DNA of 64,000 nt from UBA6522 sp965237785 (GTDB lineage Bacteria; Pseudomonadota; Gammaproteobacteria; Steroidobacterales; Rariloculaceae): the NCBI GenBank assembly GCA_965237785.1, contig OZ250159.1, positions 682,001-746,000 of the forward strand, in the 5' to 3' direction. The translations under genes were made by a program, and so were the position numbers. Shown piece after piece: positions 8,342 to 20,200 of the stretch (its first letter is position 1; each line of letters begins with the position of its first letter). The notes under the pieces are model-generated. The model was not told the DNA's origin. It searched no databases and worked only from the letters and a program-made list of their open reading frames with translations.

Positions 8342-9289
8342 ATGGAGGTTCGATCGCCTAGTTTCGTCCCGCTCGTTTCCCGGCAAGTGGGTCGCCAACG
8401 ATCAAGTGAGTTCGCCACCATGAGTCCCAGTACTGCACGCGCCTATTCCGGTGCCCTGCGCCGGCTTGAGGCTTGGCTCGACGGGCGGGCGCTGGACGAT
8501 GCCGCGTTGGCCAACTACGTCCACCACTTGGCCAACGTCGACCGCGCCTACCCCTCCGCCGCCGTGGCGGTGTCCGCGGCGCGCCTTCGCGCCAAATCCC
8601 AGGATCAACCCAGTCCGGCTGGGAACCTCACCACCGCGGCGCTGAAGAGTTTCAAGCGCTCGGGGCGCGGTCGGGGCTGGGGCCAGGCGCGGGGGCTGAC
8701 CATGGCCAATGTCAAGGCCATTCTGGACACCGCCTGCCGTCGCCGGACGCATCCGAAGAGCGGTCGAAGGGAGACCGAAGCGCGCGCCATCCGGCGCGGA
8801 CACCAGGATTGCGCGATCGTCGCGGTGCTGTTCCAAGGTGGGTTGCGACGGTCGGAGGCCGCAACGCTCACATGGCGCGATGTCACGCAAGCCCGTGACG
8901 ACCAAGGCGTGCTCCTGCACGTGCGCCGGTCGAAGACCGACCAGGACGGCAGCGGCACAGATGTGCGCTACATCAAGGACGAGTGCGCGGCGGCGGTCTG
9001 GCGTCTTCGCGTCGAGCGCAAGGGTACCGAACACCCCGAGCGGAAGGTGTTCGGGGGGCTGAGCGGTGCCAGCATCGCGCGCCGGCTGGCCGCCGCCTCC
9101 AAGGCCGCCGGTATTAAAGGACGTATCACCGGGCACTCCGGGCGAGTGGGTCTGGCGGCGGAATTGACTGCCCGCGGCGCCCCGATGCAGGCGGTGATGC
9201 TGGCCGGAAACTGGAGATCCCCCGCCATGGTCGCCCATTACAGCGCCCAGGCGAACGCTGAACGCGGCGCCGTGGCGCGATATCTATAG
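8342..9289 (+). CDS. Tyrosine-type site-specific recombinase (integrase)
   Basis: The 315-residue protein has a SAM-like N-terminal core-binding domain (about residues 30-130) and a tyrosine-recombinase catalytic domain. The catalytic residues are visible: Arg in GGLRRSEAATL, Lys near SKTDQDG, H-x-x-R in GHSGRVGLA, the second Arg/Trp region GNWRSPAM, and the nucleophile Tyr in VAHYSAQ. I chose ATG 8342 because a strong promoter lies just upstream at 8291-8320; ATG 8420 is an alternative. It is oriented away from RHS copy A and is the only intact recombinase in the 3-10 kb island, so it is the likely agent of its mobility. No att sites were identified. Confidence 0.85.
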   Translation: MEVRSPSFVPLVSRQVGRQRSSEFATMSPSTARAYSGALRRLEAWLDGRALDDAALANYVHHLANVDRAYPSAAVAVSAARLRAKSQDQPSPAGNLTTAALKSFKRSGRGRGWGQARGLTMANVKAILDTACRRRTHPKSGRRETEARAIRRGHQDCAIVAVLFQGGLRRSEAATLTWRDVTQARDDQGVLLHVRRSKTDQDGSGTDVRYIKDECAAAVWRLRVERKGTEHPERKVFGGLSGASIARRLAAASKAAGIKGRITGHSGRVGLAAELTARGAPMQAVMLAGNWRSPAMVAHYSAQANAERGAVARYL

Positions 9290-9293
9290 TCGG

Positions 9294-9464
9294 CTACACC
9301 CCCAGAACCTCGTACCAAGGGTCTCGAGCCAAGGCGCGTTCTTCCACGAATGCCGTGGCGGGGACCACACGGCCGCTCTCGATCAGGGCCAATTCGCGGG
9401 CACTGACCCGGAGCGCAGGCAGATCGACCGAACCCGGGACCGCTGCGGGTGTTCTTCCGTCGGA
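9294..9464 (-). pseudogene. Unrecognised C-terminal protein fragment
   Basis: An open minus-strand stretch of 56 codons ends ALARDPWYEVLGV and contains ARELALIESGRV, which reads like real protein sequence. There is no start codon: a TAA lies just upstream. A hydrophobic stretch in another frame (about 9475-9555) may be its lost N-terminus. I do not recognise a family. Confidence 0.3.
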
Positions 9465-9673
9465 TTAGGGCACGCAGCGGCATGCAGATCGCCGTGGCCG
9501 CCACGGCAAGAAAGCTCACCGGCACTATCGCCCCCATCGGTGGCACGCCGAAGCCAAGCTGCACAACGGATTGCGCCGAGCAGTGCGCCGTGGTCGGAGA
9601 AATATCGCGATACAGGTGTATCTGACCGCTGCGGCTAAAAGTTTGAAGCAGCTTGTCATAACGACGGCGTATC

Positions 9674-10170
9674 TCATACGGCTTGCACTGGATTGTCGCT
9701 TGCTCCGCCGTGTCTGGGGCCGCTGACCGAAAACGGGTTTTTCAATAGACCGACAATGCAGGTTTGAACCACACAGGCAGGAAACACTGCTGTGATCGCT
9801 TCGGGAAAACCCTTCAGCCCGTTGACCACCGCAATCAGTAGATCCTGCGTGCCGCGGGCCTTGAGCTCGTTCATCACCCGTAGCCAGAACTTCGCCCCCT
9901 CGGTTTGCTCGATCCACAGCCCCAGCGCCTCCTTGTCGCCGTCGCAGGTGATCCCGGTCGCTAGGTACACCGCCATGTTACGCACCAGGCCCTCGTCGCG
10001 GATCTTCACCCGCAGCGCATCGAAGTACATGATCGCGAACACCGGCTCAAGCGGTCGGTTCTGCCACGCTACCATGTCCTCGAGCACCGCGTCGGTGACG
10101 GCCGAGACCAGCGCCGCGGACACTCCAATGCCGTACAGTTCCTCGATATGCGCCCCCTCGCCCGGTGTGG
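9674..10170 (-). pseudogene. IS256-family transposase remnant
   Basis: The minus-strand reading frame contains diagnostic IS256 (mutator-type) blocks: IEELYGIGVSAALVSAVTDA, YFDALRVKIRDEG, ALGLWIEQTEGAKFW and GLKGFPEAI, ending around VQTCIV. Both the N-terminal third and the C-terminal catalytic Glu region are missing, and no inverted repeats were found. It is inactive debris at the right side of the 3-10 kb island. Confidence 0.8.
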
Positions 10171-10180
10171 TCTCGAAGCG

Positions 10181-10262
10181 GTGCTCGCGGCGGCGATATG
10201 GACGAACACCCGGAACGTCGTCACCCACGCCGCGGTTTATCTCGGGGCCGTATCGGCGTCCC
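10181..10262 (+). pseudogene. Short remnant of a molybdenum-hydroxylase FAD subunit
   Basis: Translation gives a 27-residue stretch containing RNVVTHAAVYLGAVSAS. It aligns with RNVVERAAVYLGAVGSS in the flavoprotein encoded at 1156-2184. It lies just beyond the tail of the intact aldehyde dehydrogenase gene, as the full flavoprotein lies just beyond the tail of the broken copy. It looks like the scar of a second, diverged copy. Confidence 0.55.
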
Positions 10263-10330
10263 TCCCTCCCTGCGCGCCGTCACTGCGAGCGGATCCGCGT
10301 CCGCAGTAGAAGGGTGGCGAGATATACAGG

Positions 10331-11844
<1,514 letters not shown>

Positions 11845-11848
<4 letters not shown>

Positions 11849-12960
11849 TGCGCCGCCCCGGCGTGGGCTGTTGCTCCACTCGCTTCCTGAACGAAATATC
11901 GGCCGAAGCGGTTCGAGAGAAAATCGTCCAGAGAAGCCTGTTCCTGCCGAACATAGCCGGCCTGGGGCAGCTTGGCCTGCTGCAACAGGTCCAGCATGGT
12001 GCAGATACTTGCCGCGGTAGTGATCTGTATCGCACTGAAGTCGTGTCCAACGATCCGCCGGCCATAAACCTTGTTGGCATAGGTCTCCTGAACGAGTCGG
12101 TCCGCTTTCGTGCCGCTGATCGTCACCAGGATGACGACCACGTCCTGGGCCGTCTCGGGCACGGCGTATTCCAGTACGCTCCTCAGAAGATCGCGCCGTT
12201 CCGCGAGGCGAAGATCCTGCAGGAGCGTTTTCATGATCTTCCGGTGACCTGGGTAGCGGATGGTCTGGTAGCTGAGATTCCTGACTTTTCCAGCCAGTGT
12301 GTCGGCCAGTGTTCCGAGGCCGCCGGACGTGTTGAAGGATTCGTATGCGATGCCGTCGAGCGAGAATTCCTCACGCCGCGCCAGCGCCGGAACCTGCGTC
12401 ACAATCCCGTTTTCGATCGCAATACAGGGTTCGCAATATTCGTTGATGACCCCGTCGGTATTCCACGTCAGGTTGTAACTGAGCGAATTCGTCGGGTACT
12501 CCGGAAGCGCCCCGACGCGCAAGCTCACGGTGTCGAGCGCATCGAATGTTCTCGCCATATCGTTTGCCACGATGGAGATAAAACCCGGAGCCAGGCCGCA
12601 TTGCGCGATGAACGCCGAACCGGCATCGACCGCCAGCGACTGCACTCGTCGAGAACTCGCGACGTCTTCGGTGAGGTCGAGGTAGTGCACTTGCGCTGCC
12701 TTTGCGGCGTTGGCGATGGTCTCCGTGAGGTAGTAGGGACCCGCATGCAAGACCGCAAAGTGCCCCGCCAGCGCGGCGGTCAGGGCGTCCGTATCCGTTA
12801 CATCCAGCCTGCGCTTGGTCAGGCCCGGGAGGTCGGGAACACGGTCCAGGGCCTGCCGCGAAATGTCGATCAATGTCACGGAGTATTCCCCCGACTCCTG
12901 CAACAAGGCGCGGATCGCTTCACCGATCCTTCCGCTGCCGATCAATGCGATCTCCCGCAT
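11845..12960 (-). CDS. Saccharopine dehydrogenase-like NAD(P)-binding enzyme (lysine/saccharopine dehydrogenase family)
   Basis: The 371-residue protein opens with a Rossmann dinucleotide motif, IALIGSGRIGEAI, followed by LDVTD and HAGPYYL. It then shows the C-terminal domain typical of the saccharopine/lysine dehydrogenase family (QCGLAPGFISIVA, SGGLGTLADTLAG). Paired with the downstream semialdehyde dehydrogenase it would produce 2-aminoadipate semialdehyde from lysine or saccharopine; which substrate is used cannot be told from sequence alone. I prefer the Met at 12960, immediately before the Rossmann strand, over the Met at 12984. The divergent regulator and a palindrome at 13054-13071 suggest lysine-responsive control. 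Confidence 0.8.
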
Positions 12961-13053
12961 GAGACACCCCGCCAAGCCTTTCATCAGTATCGGCGCGGGT
13001 GGAGCCGAAATAAACGGACACTTTGCTGTCTACACGGCACAAACGACGCATTC

Positions 13054-13071
13054 TGACCATTCCATTGGTCA
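13054..13071. promoter_or_regulatory. Palindromic operator candidate between lysine operon and Lrp-type regulator
   Basis: TGACCA and TGGTCA form a perfect 6-bp inverted repeat with a 6-bp spacer in the roughly 230-bp divergent intergenic region. It is a reasonable binding site for the adjacent Lrp/AsnC protein. Confidence 0.45.
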
Positions 13072-13192
13072 AATTGGGTAATCGGCGTGCCCATATGCCT
13101 TTTCCCCATGCGCGTTCCGGCATGTATGCTTTTCAAGGAGGCTGCCGCCAGGATGCGTCACTCATGACGGCAGGCAGTCTCAGGCTCGAAAT

Positions 13193-13618
13193 ATGGACGA
13201 TCTGGACAACCGATTGCTGGCGCTGCTGCGTGTCAACGCGCGCACGCCCACCGCCAGGCTGGCGAGAGAACTCGGCGTTTCGCGTTCCACCGTGCAAAGT
13301 CGGATGAGGCGACTCGAACAGAGGAAGATCATCGCCGGTTACACCGTAACATCCGGCAGCGACTACGAGCGGAACCTGATCTCGGCTCATGTCCAGATCA
13401 AGGTGGCGCAGAAACTGACGGCTAACGTCTACGTCGCGCTCAGGAACATTCCCGAGATAGGCGCCCTTTACACCATTAGCGGCGACTACGACCTGATTGC
13501 CGTCGTCGCCTCTTCGTCGACCACCGAGTTGAACGCGCTCCTTGACCGGATCGCGGATCTGCCGGGGATCGAACGAACCAATTCCTCCGTCATCCTCGAG
13601 ACCGCGTTCTCCCGTTAG
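13193..13618 (+). CDS. Lrp/AsnC-family transcriptional regulator
   Basis: The 141-residue protein is a standard Lrp/AsnC length. An N-terminal helix-turn-helix (LDNRLLALLRVNARTPTARL, then LGVSRSTVQSRMRRLE) is followed by an RAM ligand-binding domain with the SGDYDLIAVV motif. Such proteins form octamers and sense amino acids. It is divergent from the saccharopine-dehydrogenase/aldehyde-dehydrogenase pair and is therefore likely their regulator, possibly responding to lysine or aminoadipate; this is inferred from context. Confidence 0.88.
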   Translation: MDDLDNRLLALLRVNARTPTARLARELGVSRSTVQSRMRRLEQRKIIAGYTVTSGSDYERNLISAHVQIKVAQKLTANVYVALRNIPEIGALYTISGDYDLIAVVASSSTTELNALLDRIADLPGIERTNSSVILETAFSR

Positions 13619-13722
13619 TATCCACGTTGTCAAAAGGGTGCTGTTGTATAACACGCCTTCGTATATCAGCCGTTGGCAATGATCGGGACGTTGAGCGCCG
13701 CGGACCTACGTAGAAGGTCGAG

Positions 13723-14142
13723 TTATTCCGCGTCGGGGTGGACCGGCAAGGCCTCGCGCAGCCGATCCGGCGGCGTGACCGCGTGTATTTGTCCGTCCGT
13801 TCCTGTCGCAACGACACGGGTTTCTCGACCTTTGGCGCAGCATTTTCCGTCGACACGGATCCGGTGCGAGATTTGAACGGTCTTTCGTTGCCAGGACGAA
13901 ACGTAGCTGGTAAGCGTGATCGTGTCGCCGAACCGAATCGGACTCAGGAACCGGCTACTGGCTTCCACCAGGGGCAGTCCCATCAGCCCAAACTCGGTTT
14001 TAAGGGATTCATACGGCACGCCCGCTGCGTCAAGAAGATGGCGCGTGCCGATATCGAACCACTTGAAGAAATTGGGATAAAACACGATCGCGGCTTGATC
14101 TGTGTCACCCCATTCAACAGAAATCTCGATTTCATTCTTCAT
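13723..14142 (-). CDS. 4-hydroxybenzoyl-CoA thioesterase-family hotdog protein
   Basis: The product is a single hotdog domain of about 139 residues. The N-terminal signature VEWGDTDQAAIVFYPNFFKW contains the catalytic Asp of 4-hydroxybenzoyl-CoA/YbgC-type thioesterases (pattern W-G-D-x-D-x-A-x-I-V-F-Y-P). It would hydrolyse an aromatic or short acyl-CoA. The upstream region has several in-frame Met codons; I chose the one at 14142 because it gives the usual family length and sits 10 residues before the WGD motif. No strong ribosome site marks any of them. It is divergent from the FadB-type gene, so joint involvement in acyl-CoA metabolism is plausible. Confidence 0.8.
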   Translation of the reverse strand: MKNEIEISVEWGDTDQAAIVFYPNFFKWFDIGTRHLLDAAGVPYESLKTEFGLMGLPLVEASSRFLSPIRFGDTITLTSYVSSWQRKTVQISHRIRVDGKCCAKGRETRVVATGTDGQIHAVTPPDRLREALPVHPDAE

Positions 14143-14175
14143 GACTTTTATCATGTCACAGTAATGACATCCTGT

Positions 14176-14199
14176 TAGTCCGCTTATCTCACCGATGTG
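14176..14199. repeat. Dispersed 24-bp repeat, copy 1
   Basis: The unit reads TAG[T/A]CCGC-n-TAT[C/T]TCACC[A/G]A followed by nnTG. Related copies occur at 16378-16401 and 28416-28439. Confidence 0.5.
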
Positions 14200-14295
14200 C
14201 ATCGCGAAGGCGCGGAAGCGCCGCAGTGGCGCGTGCGCCCACCGCGGCAGATGGGCGGGAAAGGCGGGTGTATTTCAAGCGAACCAGGAGAACCA

Positions 14296-16380
14296 ATGAG
14301 CGTCGTCAGCCTTCAGTTCAGAGACAACTTGGCTATCGTCACGATAGATAACCCGCCGGTGAACGCGCTGTCCCAGGCAGTGCGTGCGGGAGTCGCCGAT
14401 GCGATGGAGCAGGCCGAGCGGGGCGGCGCGGCGGCGGTCGTCCTGCATTGCGCGGGCCGCACCTTTGTTGCCGGGGCGGATATCCGCGAATTCGGCAAGC
14501 CTCCGCTGGCGCCTTGGCTTCCCGAGGTCATTGCCCGCATTGAAGCGCTCGAGCAACCGGTTGTGGCCGCAATCCATGGAACGGCGCTCGGCGGCGGCCT
14601 GGAGCTTGCGCTGGGGTGTCATTATCGAGTCGCCGTGCCGACCGCGCGCGTCGGGTTTCCCGAGGTCAACCTGGGGCTGATCCCAGGCGCCGGAGGTACG
14701 CAGCGGCTGCCACGGCTTGTGGGTGCGGAACGTGCCCTGGACATGATGATATCCGGCAAGCCAGTGAATGCCGCGGTCGCGGCGCAAGCCGGCATCGTCG
14801 ACCGCCTCATCGAGAGCGGGGAATTGCTCGACGGGGCCATCGAATACGCGCGGGAATTGGTCGTGCGCGGGGAATCGCCCCGGCGCATCGGGGATCTCGC
14901 GGTGGAACCCGTGAGCGAGGAGTTCTTCAACGAGTACCGAAGTCGCATCGCGCGCAGGACGCGCGGTCTCATGTCGCCGGAGCGGATTGTGCGTTGCGTC
15001 GAGGCGTCGCTGGCGGTGCCATTCGACCAGGCGCTCAAGCAGGAGCGGGCGCACTTCTTCGAGTGCATGGCGTCGCCGCAGTCACGCTCGCTGCGCCACC
15101 TCTTTTTCGCCGAACGCCAGGCGGTGAAACCGCCTCCTGGCGTCAGCGTGGCCGATCCCGGTCCGGGGATCGAGAAAATCGCCGTCATCGGCGCCGGGAC
15201 GATGGGCGCCGGGATTGCCTGTAGCTGCCTTGGGGCCGGATTCCGGGTCACGGTGCTAGACAACGACGAGTCAGGCCTGGCTCGCGGGCGAAAGACCATC
15301 GAGAGCTACTACGAGGGTGGTGTCGCTCGTGGCCGGGTCAGCCGGGCGGCCGCTGAAGATGGCGTGAGTCGCCTGACCACCTCTCAAGATTACGGCGCCC
15401 TGGCGGATGCGGACCTGGTGATCGAGGCGGTATTCGAGAAAATGGAACTCAAGCGGGACGTGTTTGCGCGCCTGGATCGGGTATGCCGGCCGGATGCCAT
15501 TCTCGCCACCAATACCTCGACGCTGGATGTCGACCGCATCGCGGCGGCCACAGGCAGGCCCAGCAAGGTCATCGGACTGCATTTCTTCAGCCCGGCCCAC
15601 ATCATGCGGCTTCTCGAAATCGTCCGCGGCGCGGCGACCGAGGACGCGGTCATCGTCGCGTCGCTGGCGCTGGCGAAGCGCTTGCGCAAGGTGGGCGTGG
15701 TCGTCGGCAACTGTTACGGTTTTGTCGGCAATCGAATGCTCCACGGGTACGGGCGTGAGAGCCAACTCCTGTTGCTCGAGGGTGCGGCGCCGGAGTACAT
15801 CGACCGCGTACTCCAGGACTGGGGAATGGCCATGGGTCCCCACGCGGTGGGCGATCTGGCCGGCCTGGACGTGGGTTACCTGACGCGCCGGGAACGTGCC
15901 GACCGGCCCGACGATCCCCGCTTTTACCGAATCGCGGACGAACTGGTGAAAGCCGGGCGTTTCGGTCAGAAAACCGGCAAGGGCATGTACGTGTATGAGT
16001 CAGGGTCGCGAAAACCGCACCCGGATCCTGACGTTCAGGCGCTGATCAGCCGCGAGGCGTCGGCCCTCGGCATCGAACAGCGGCAGATCGACCCGCAAGA
16101 AATCGTCGAGCGGTGCATCTACGCACTGGTGGTGGAGGGCGCAAGGATTCTGGAAGAGGGGATTGCGAGCCGTGCCGGCGATATCGACGTCGTATGGGCC
16201 AACGGATACGGTTTCGGGCGGCATCGGGGCGGCCCGATGCATTACGCCGACGAAATCGGCGTAGACAAGGTGTACGCGGCCGTGAGGGAGTTCCGCGATC
16301 GATTCGGACCGATGTACTGGGAAATCCCCGACTTGCTGGAAGATCTGGCCCGGCGTGGCGGCAAGTTTGGCGATCTCTAG
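14296..16380 (+). CDS. Bifunctional enoyl-CoA hydratase / 3-hydroxyacyl-CoA dehydrogenase (FadB/FadJ/EHHADH type)
   Basis: The 694-residue fatty-acid oxidation enzyme has an N-terminal crotonase domain (about residues 1-190; oxyanion-hole GxDIR-type loop, HGTALGGGLELALG, and PEVNLGLIPGAGGTQ with the catalytic Glu). It is followed by a 3-hydroxyacyl-CoA dehydrogenase Rossmann domain (IAVIGAGTMGAGIA, then NTSTL and GLHFFSPAHIMRLLEIV) and two C-terminal dehydrogenase helical domains (GNCYGFVGNRM). It catalyses two consecutive steps of beta-oxidation and probably enoyl-CoA isomerisation. The start at 14296 has AGGAG 5-6 bases upstream. No thiolase partner is nearby. The stop codon forms the first bases of a dispersed 24-bp repeat. 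Confidence 0.9.
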   Translation: MSVVSLQFRDNLAIVTIDNPPVNALSQAVRAGVADAMEQAERGGAAAVVLHCAGRTFVAGADIREFGKPPLAPWLPEVIARIEALEQPVVAAIHGTALGGGLELALGCHYRVAVPTARVGFPEVNLGLIPGAGGTQRLPRLVGAERALDMMISGKPVNAAVAAQAGIVDRLIESGELLDGAIEYARELVVRGESPRRIGDLAVEPVSEEFFNEYRSRIARRTRGLMSPERIVRCVEASLAVPFDQALKQERAHFFECMASPQSRSLRHLFFAERQAVKPPPGVSVADPGPGIEKIAVIGAGTMGAGIACSCLGAGFRVTVLDNDESGLARGRKTIESYYEGGVARGRVSRAAAEDGVSRLTTSQDYGALADADLVIEAVFEKMELKRDVFARLDRVCRPDAILATNTSTLDVDRIAAATGRPSKVIGLHFFSPAHIMRLLEIVRGAATEDAVIVASLALAKRLRKVGVVVGNCYGFVGNRMLHGYGRESQLLLLEGAAPEYIDRVLQDWGMAMGPHAVGDLAGLDVGYLTRRERADRPDDPRFYRIADELVKAGRFGQKTGKGMYVYESGSRKPHPDPDVQALISREASALGIEQRQIDPQEIVERCIYALVVEGARILEEGIASRAGDIDVVWANGYGFGRHRGGPMHYADEIGVDKVYAAVREFRDRFGPMYWEIPDLLEDLARRGGKFGDL

Positions 16381-16401
16381 ACCGCATATCTCACCAACAT
16401 G
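16378..16401. repeat. Dispersed 24-bp repeat, copy 2
   Basis: The repeat begins at the TAG stop of the FadB-type gene and matches the units at 14176 and 28416. Confidence 0.5.
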
Positions 16402-16424
16402 ACGTCGATCGGCTTTGCAGGTGG

Positions 16425-16817
16425 ATGGCAAGTCTGGACGCGCCCTTGGCGACGCGCTTCTCTGAAGCGCTCCGAGAGAAGGGGTTGGAAGTATGGAATC
16501 CCGACCTTGATCTGATGCCGGGCGATAATTGGGCTGCAAAGGTGGCCCGTGAACTGAACGAGTCCCAAGCGATGGTCGTGCTGTTGACGCCTGACGCGAT
16601 CAGTTCTCCGCATGTCAAGCGAGAGATGGAATACGCGCTGGGAGCGAAGAGTTACAGTAATCGTCTGATTCCCGTTGTGATCGGTGACCGCCAGCGACTT
16701 CCCACGCACGAAATCCCGTGGATCATCCGGCACTTGCCTTGGTTTGAATTCGATAATCGGGGACGTGCAGACGACCAAATCGAACGCATAGCGAACGCGA
16801 TTCGTAGCCCCGCCTGA
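16425..16817 (+). pseudogene. TIR-domain protein lacking its first beta strand
   Basis: From ATG 16425 about 130 residues follow TIR topology: ATRFSEALREKGLEVWNPD, DLMPGDNWAAKVARELN, then QAMVVLLTPDAISSPHVKRE (strand D and helix) and a LIPVVIGD strand. The usual first strand and SYSxxD-type loop are absent upstream, where the sequence runs straight into the end of the FadB-type gene. It is therefore probably a 5'-truncated remnant, although a short TIR protein cannot be excluded. TIR domains in bacteria are NAD-consuming or signalling parts of phage defence. The NACHT-type gene lies just downstream on the other strand. Confidence 0.6.
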
Positions 16818-16845
16818 CAACACACCGCGCCTTCTTTCCTCGCCC

Positions 16846-17007
16846 ATGCCGAACGAAGTCTTTCTTTCGCATTCAAGCCAGGACCGTACCTTTGTCGCAA
16901 GGCTCGGTGACATACTGCGCCGGCACGGTATTGCGTACTGGTACAGCGACACCAACATCGTAGGGGCGCGAATGTGGCATGACGAAATCGGCGCGGCGCT
17001 CAGGTAA
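16846..17007 (+). pseudogene. Second TIR-domain fragment, N-terminal half only
   Basis: The 53-codon reading frame starts EVFLSHSSQDRTFVARLGDI, a classical TIR first strand and loop, continues to MWHDEIGAAL and then stops at TAA. The second half of the fold (the strand D and E region) is missing. It begins 28 bases after the first TIR fragment and is complementary to it in what is retained. Confidence 0.7.
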
Positions 17008-17027
17008 GAGGTTTTTTCAACTCCCAA

Positions 17028-17210
17028 TTGACACCCGAACTGATCAAGTTGATCAAGAGAAGCTTTCGCGGCGTTCGTGTGCTCGCGTACCTCAAGCGCG
17101 ATGAATTGGCACAAATGGGTCAGACCGAAAATTTCATTCTTGGTGCCAATGCCGCACGGATCGCCCAGTCCGACACGCTAGGGCCCAGGAGCGAGGATGA
17201 AAATTCTTGA
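17028..17210 (+). other. Unrecognised small open stretch (possible gene fragment)
   Basis: Sixty codons beginning with TTG read LTPELIKLIKRSFRGVRVLA and end SEDENS. The composition is protein-like but I recognise no family, and no convincing ribosome site is seen. It may be a further piece of the broken TIR locus. The rest of 17211-17282 has nothing I can support. Confidence 0.25.
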
Positions 17211-17282
17211 GTCCAAAATCGTTTCTACCCAAATTCCGACACAGCGAATTCGTCGATAGCGTCAGTACGCCATCTCAACTCA

Positions 17283-20200
17283 TCAATTTTTGTGCGCGTT
17301 TGGCAAGCGAGAGCCGTAAGATTTCGCGACATCGATCAAACAAATGCCAATTCTTCTCCGCTCCTCCGCAGAAAGTCCGTCCAATAGACGTTGCTCAACG
17401 TCTCCTGCGCTGCTTGGTATCCCGCCGATGCCCGGTGTCGGCCGGCAATGTTCCGTGTCCCCAAACCAGAATACGACGTAGATTCCATGGCCGTCTGCGC
17501 CCGGATCACGGGTGTACTTGGCAATCAACTGACATCTGATGGCGCTCCAGACATCACGATGACAACTTTTCTTGATTTCAACTGGTACATTGAACCCACT
17601 GAAGCTGGCACGAATGTCCGACCTTTTGTCATCGGCGTACGTCCCTTCCGGTTGCGCATCGACTCCAAGTACTTCGACTCGGCTGCGCAGATCCGACAAA
17701 AGAGCATCGCGGCACAAGTCCTCGTGTTTCGGATTCTTGGGACGTTTGTTGCTGTCTTCGTTCCAATATTGCCGCCAATCGGACGTGTTGCCATGGCGAA
17801 TTTCAGTCGCTAACTCCTTAAGAACGTTTTGCAGGAGTGCCGCGAGGTCGGCGACATTTGCCGGTTGCCCTTCATTCAGCACGTCTACGACTTGTCCAAC
17901 GCTTGCGTACTTGAAGCTGGCGTCTCGCCGAATGGCGTTCTGGCGGCTTTTTGCGTCGATGAGTTGGGCACGCCAAGCGACGAGTCCGTTATCCACGGAC
18001 AATCTTTCGAGGCGTTTCGATGCCTCGCCTGATGGGTCGCTCGCGAGTTGATTGATCAATCCATGCACGCGGTCCGCCGCCTCCATGCCCGGCGTGACCA
18101 TGGCGCCCTCGTCGGAATCCGAATCAAGCGAATACGGTCTGTGCATAGCCCCCATCACTCGAATCAACAGCGACAATACCGCAACATCCAGTTGCTGAAT
18201 CAGCACACTCGGAGTATCGAATCTGCTGGCGAAAAATTGACTCAGCCGCCAGACGCGCCGCTCGTTCCCGGCAACATACGATTCCAGTCTCGCCAGAAAC
18301 AGCGCCGAGCGAACGATCAGTCCGGCGGCCAGCCAGTAGACCCGCGGCGCCACGTTCATGCTCCGGAAGGCCAGTTTCCTTTCGATCAACTCGACGAGCG
18401 GTTCGCGTTCGCAGTAGAGGCACGCGGCGAGAAGCACGTTCCTTAGAGTCGAAAGCTGCTGTTCGGTGCATCGCACCGGAAATGAACTCAATATAGGCAA
18501 TGCCGCAAGACGGGCCACGGTTTTGTGATCCGCGGAATGCGCCAGGTCGTAGAAATGTCCCGACAAATCGCCCCTCTTGCGCAGCCTTGACCTCGCGGTT
18601 CCTACCAAAACGTCCGCGACCAGTTCCGGGCGCTCGTTCAGCAATGCCGGTAACCATCTCGGTTTCCCGTCCGCCTCTTCCGATGAACGAGGCCAAACGG
18701 AGACGTTGTAGTGCATCGTCAGTGCCAGTCGCGCCTGATCTCTATCCAGAGAGACGTCCCTGGCTGTCTGTCCACCAAAGATTTCATCGAGTCCCGCCAG
18801 GAACGGGTACGACAGATAGTGCATGCGCTGCTGAACACTCAGGCGTATCACTTCTTCATCGGACGGAAGATCTTCACGGGATACGGCACTACGGAGTCCC
18901 GCCAGTGCCGTCTCGACCAACTCCTCGTCGCCTCCCAGCAGATTGCTCAATCGCTCCCGCGGTGTGGGTTCGACGACATCGCCGTATCCGCCCAGATACG
19001 CCTTGCCCAACTGGTGGAGCAACTGCAGGCTCGCCCGGTTCTCGCGCAATTCGATCTGGCATCCCCTCACGAGTGCCTGCCATTCCGTCTGACGCTCGTT
19101 GAGCCGCTGTGCAGGTTTCTCTCGCGATTTTTGTATCGCCGCCTCGTTGGCCTTCAGCGCGTCCAACCGCTCATCCAATGCACGCTGCAACACGGCGTTG
19201 CCGGTAATCCGCGCATCGACCACCTTTCCAGAGACTTCCTTGCCGTTGGAACGGTGTATGGTCTCTGCAACCCGGTGCATGAGCCAGGCCGCTGCCGTGT
19301 GGTTGTCCGTAGCAACCGCCCGATCGAGACACCAGGACGCAAAATCGAGTGGTAGCGGTGCGTCAAATAGCCTGCGTTCCCGTTCCATCCAGATCAATTG
19401 GTTGAATGTGTATTGGTTGGAACTCTGCATTGAGTCGATGCAATGCTGAAGCCCCAACTTCATCAGCGTCTTCAACAGTTCCGGGCGCTCGCCTATCCAG
19501 TTACGGATACGGTGCCTCGCATGAGAACCCAGCCTGATATCGTAGTTCCAATCGCCGACCCATCCAGCCACGCCCAACCAGTCAAACAACCTGCGCGGAT
19601 CAGGCTCGTCCTGGCAAGTCGACAGGTATCGCTCCAAAAGATTGGACGGCACCCGCCGCAATGTATTCGCCCGTTGCCCGTGGTCCCGAACTTCCGCGTA
19701 CAGCCAGTCACGCATTTCCACCAGATGATCGAGTATTTGGGCCATTTGGTCGCAACTCGACCGCTTCGCAAGTTGGCGTGTCCAGAAATATTCGTACGAC
19801 AGGATTTGATCGGGCCGCTTCGGCGCTCTCAGGTAGTCGAGCACTTCCGATTCCGACAACGCTTCCGGGTAGAGTATGTCCATCAGCGAACCCAGCAGGT
19901 CGTCATCCGGATCTGCAACCGCTCCCGCGTGCACATCCTGCGTGAGTTCCTTCAGGTCAGCCAACGCCCGCGCTCGCTCGCCCCGCTGCCGCAAAAACGC
20001 CTCGATGGACCCGTACCTGATTCTCGGCCACCATGTCTCGTCGCGGACGATCTCGAGCAGGCGAGGCGCAACGCCTTCAAGTGGTTTCCCATGCGTAAGC
20101 ATCTCGACCAGCAAGAGCACAAAGGATTGCCGCCTGTCATCGCGTCTGGAATCCGTAGTGCGGTCCAGAAATACGTCCGCCATGCCCTGACAGACCAGGT

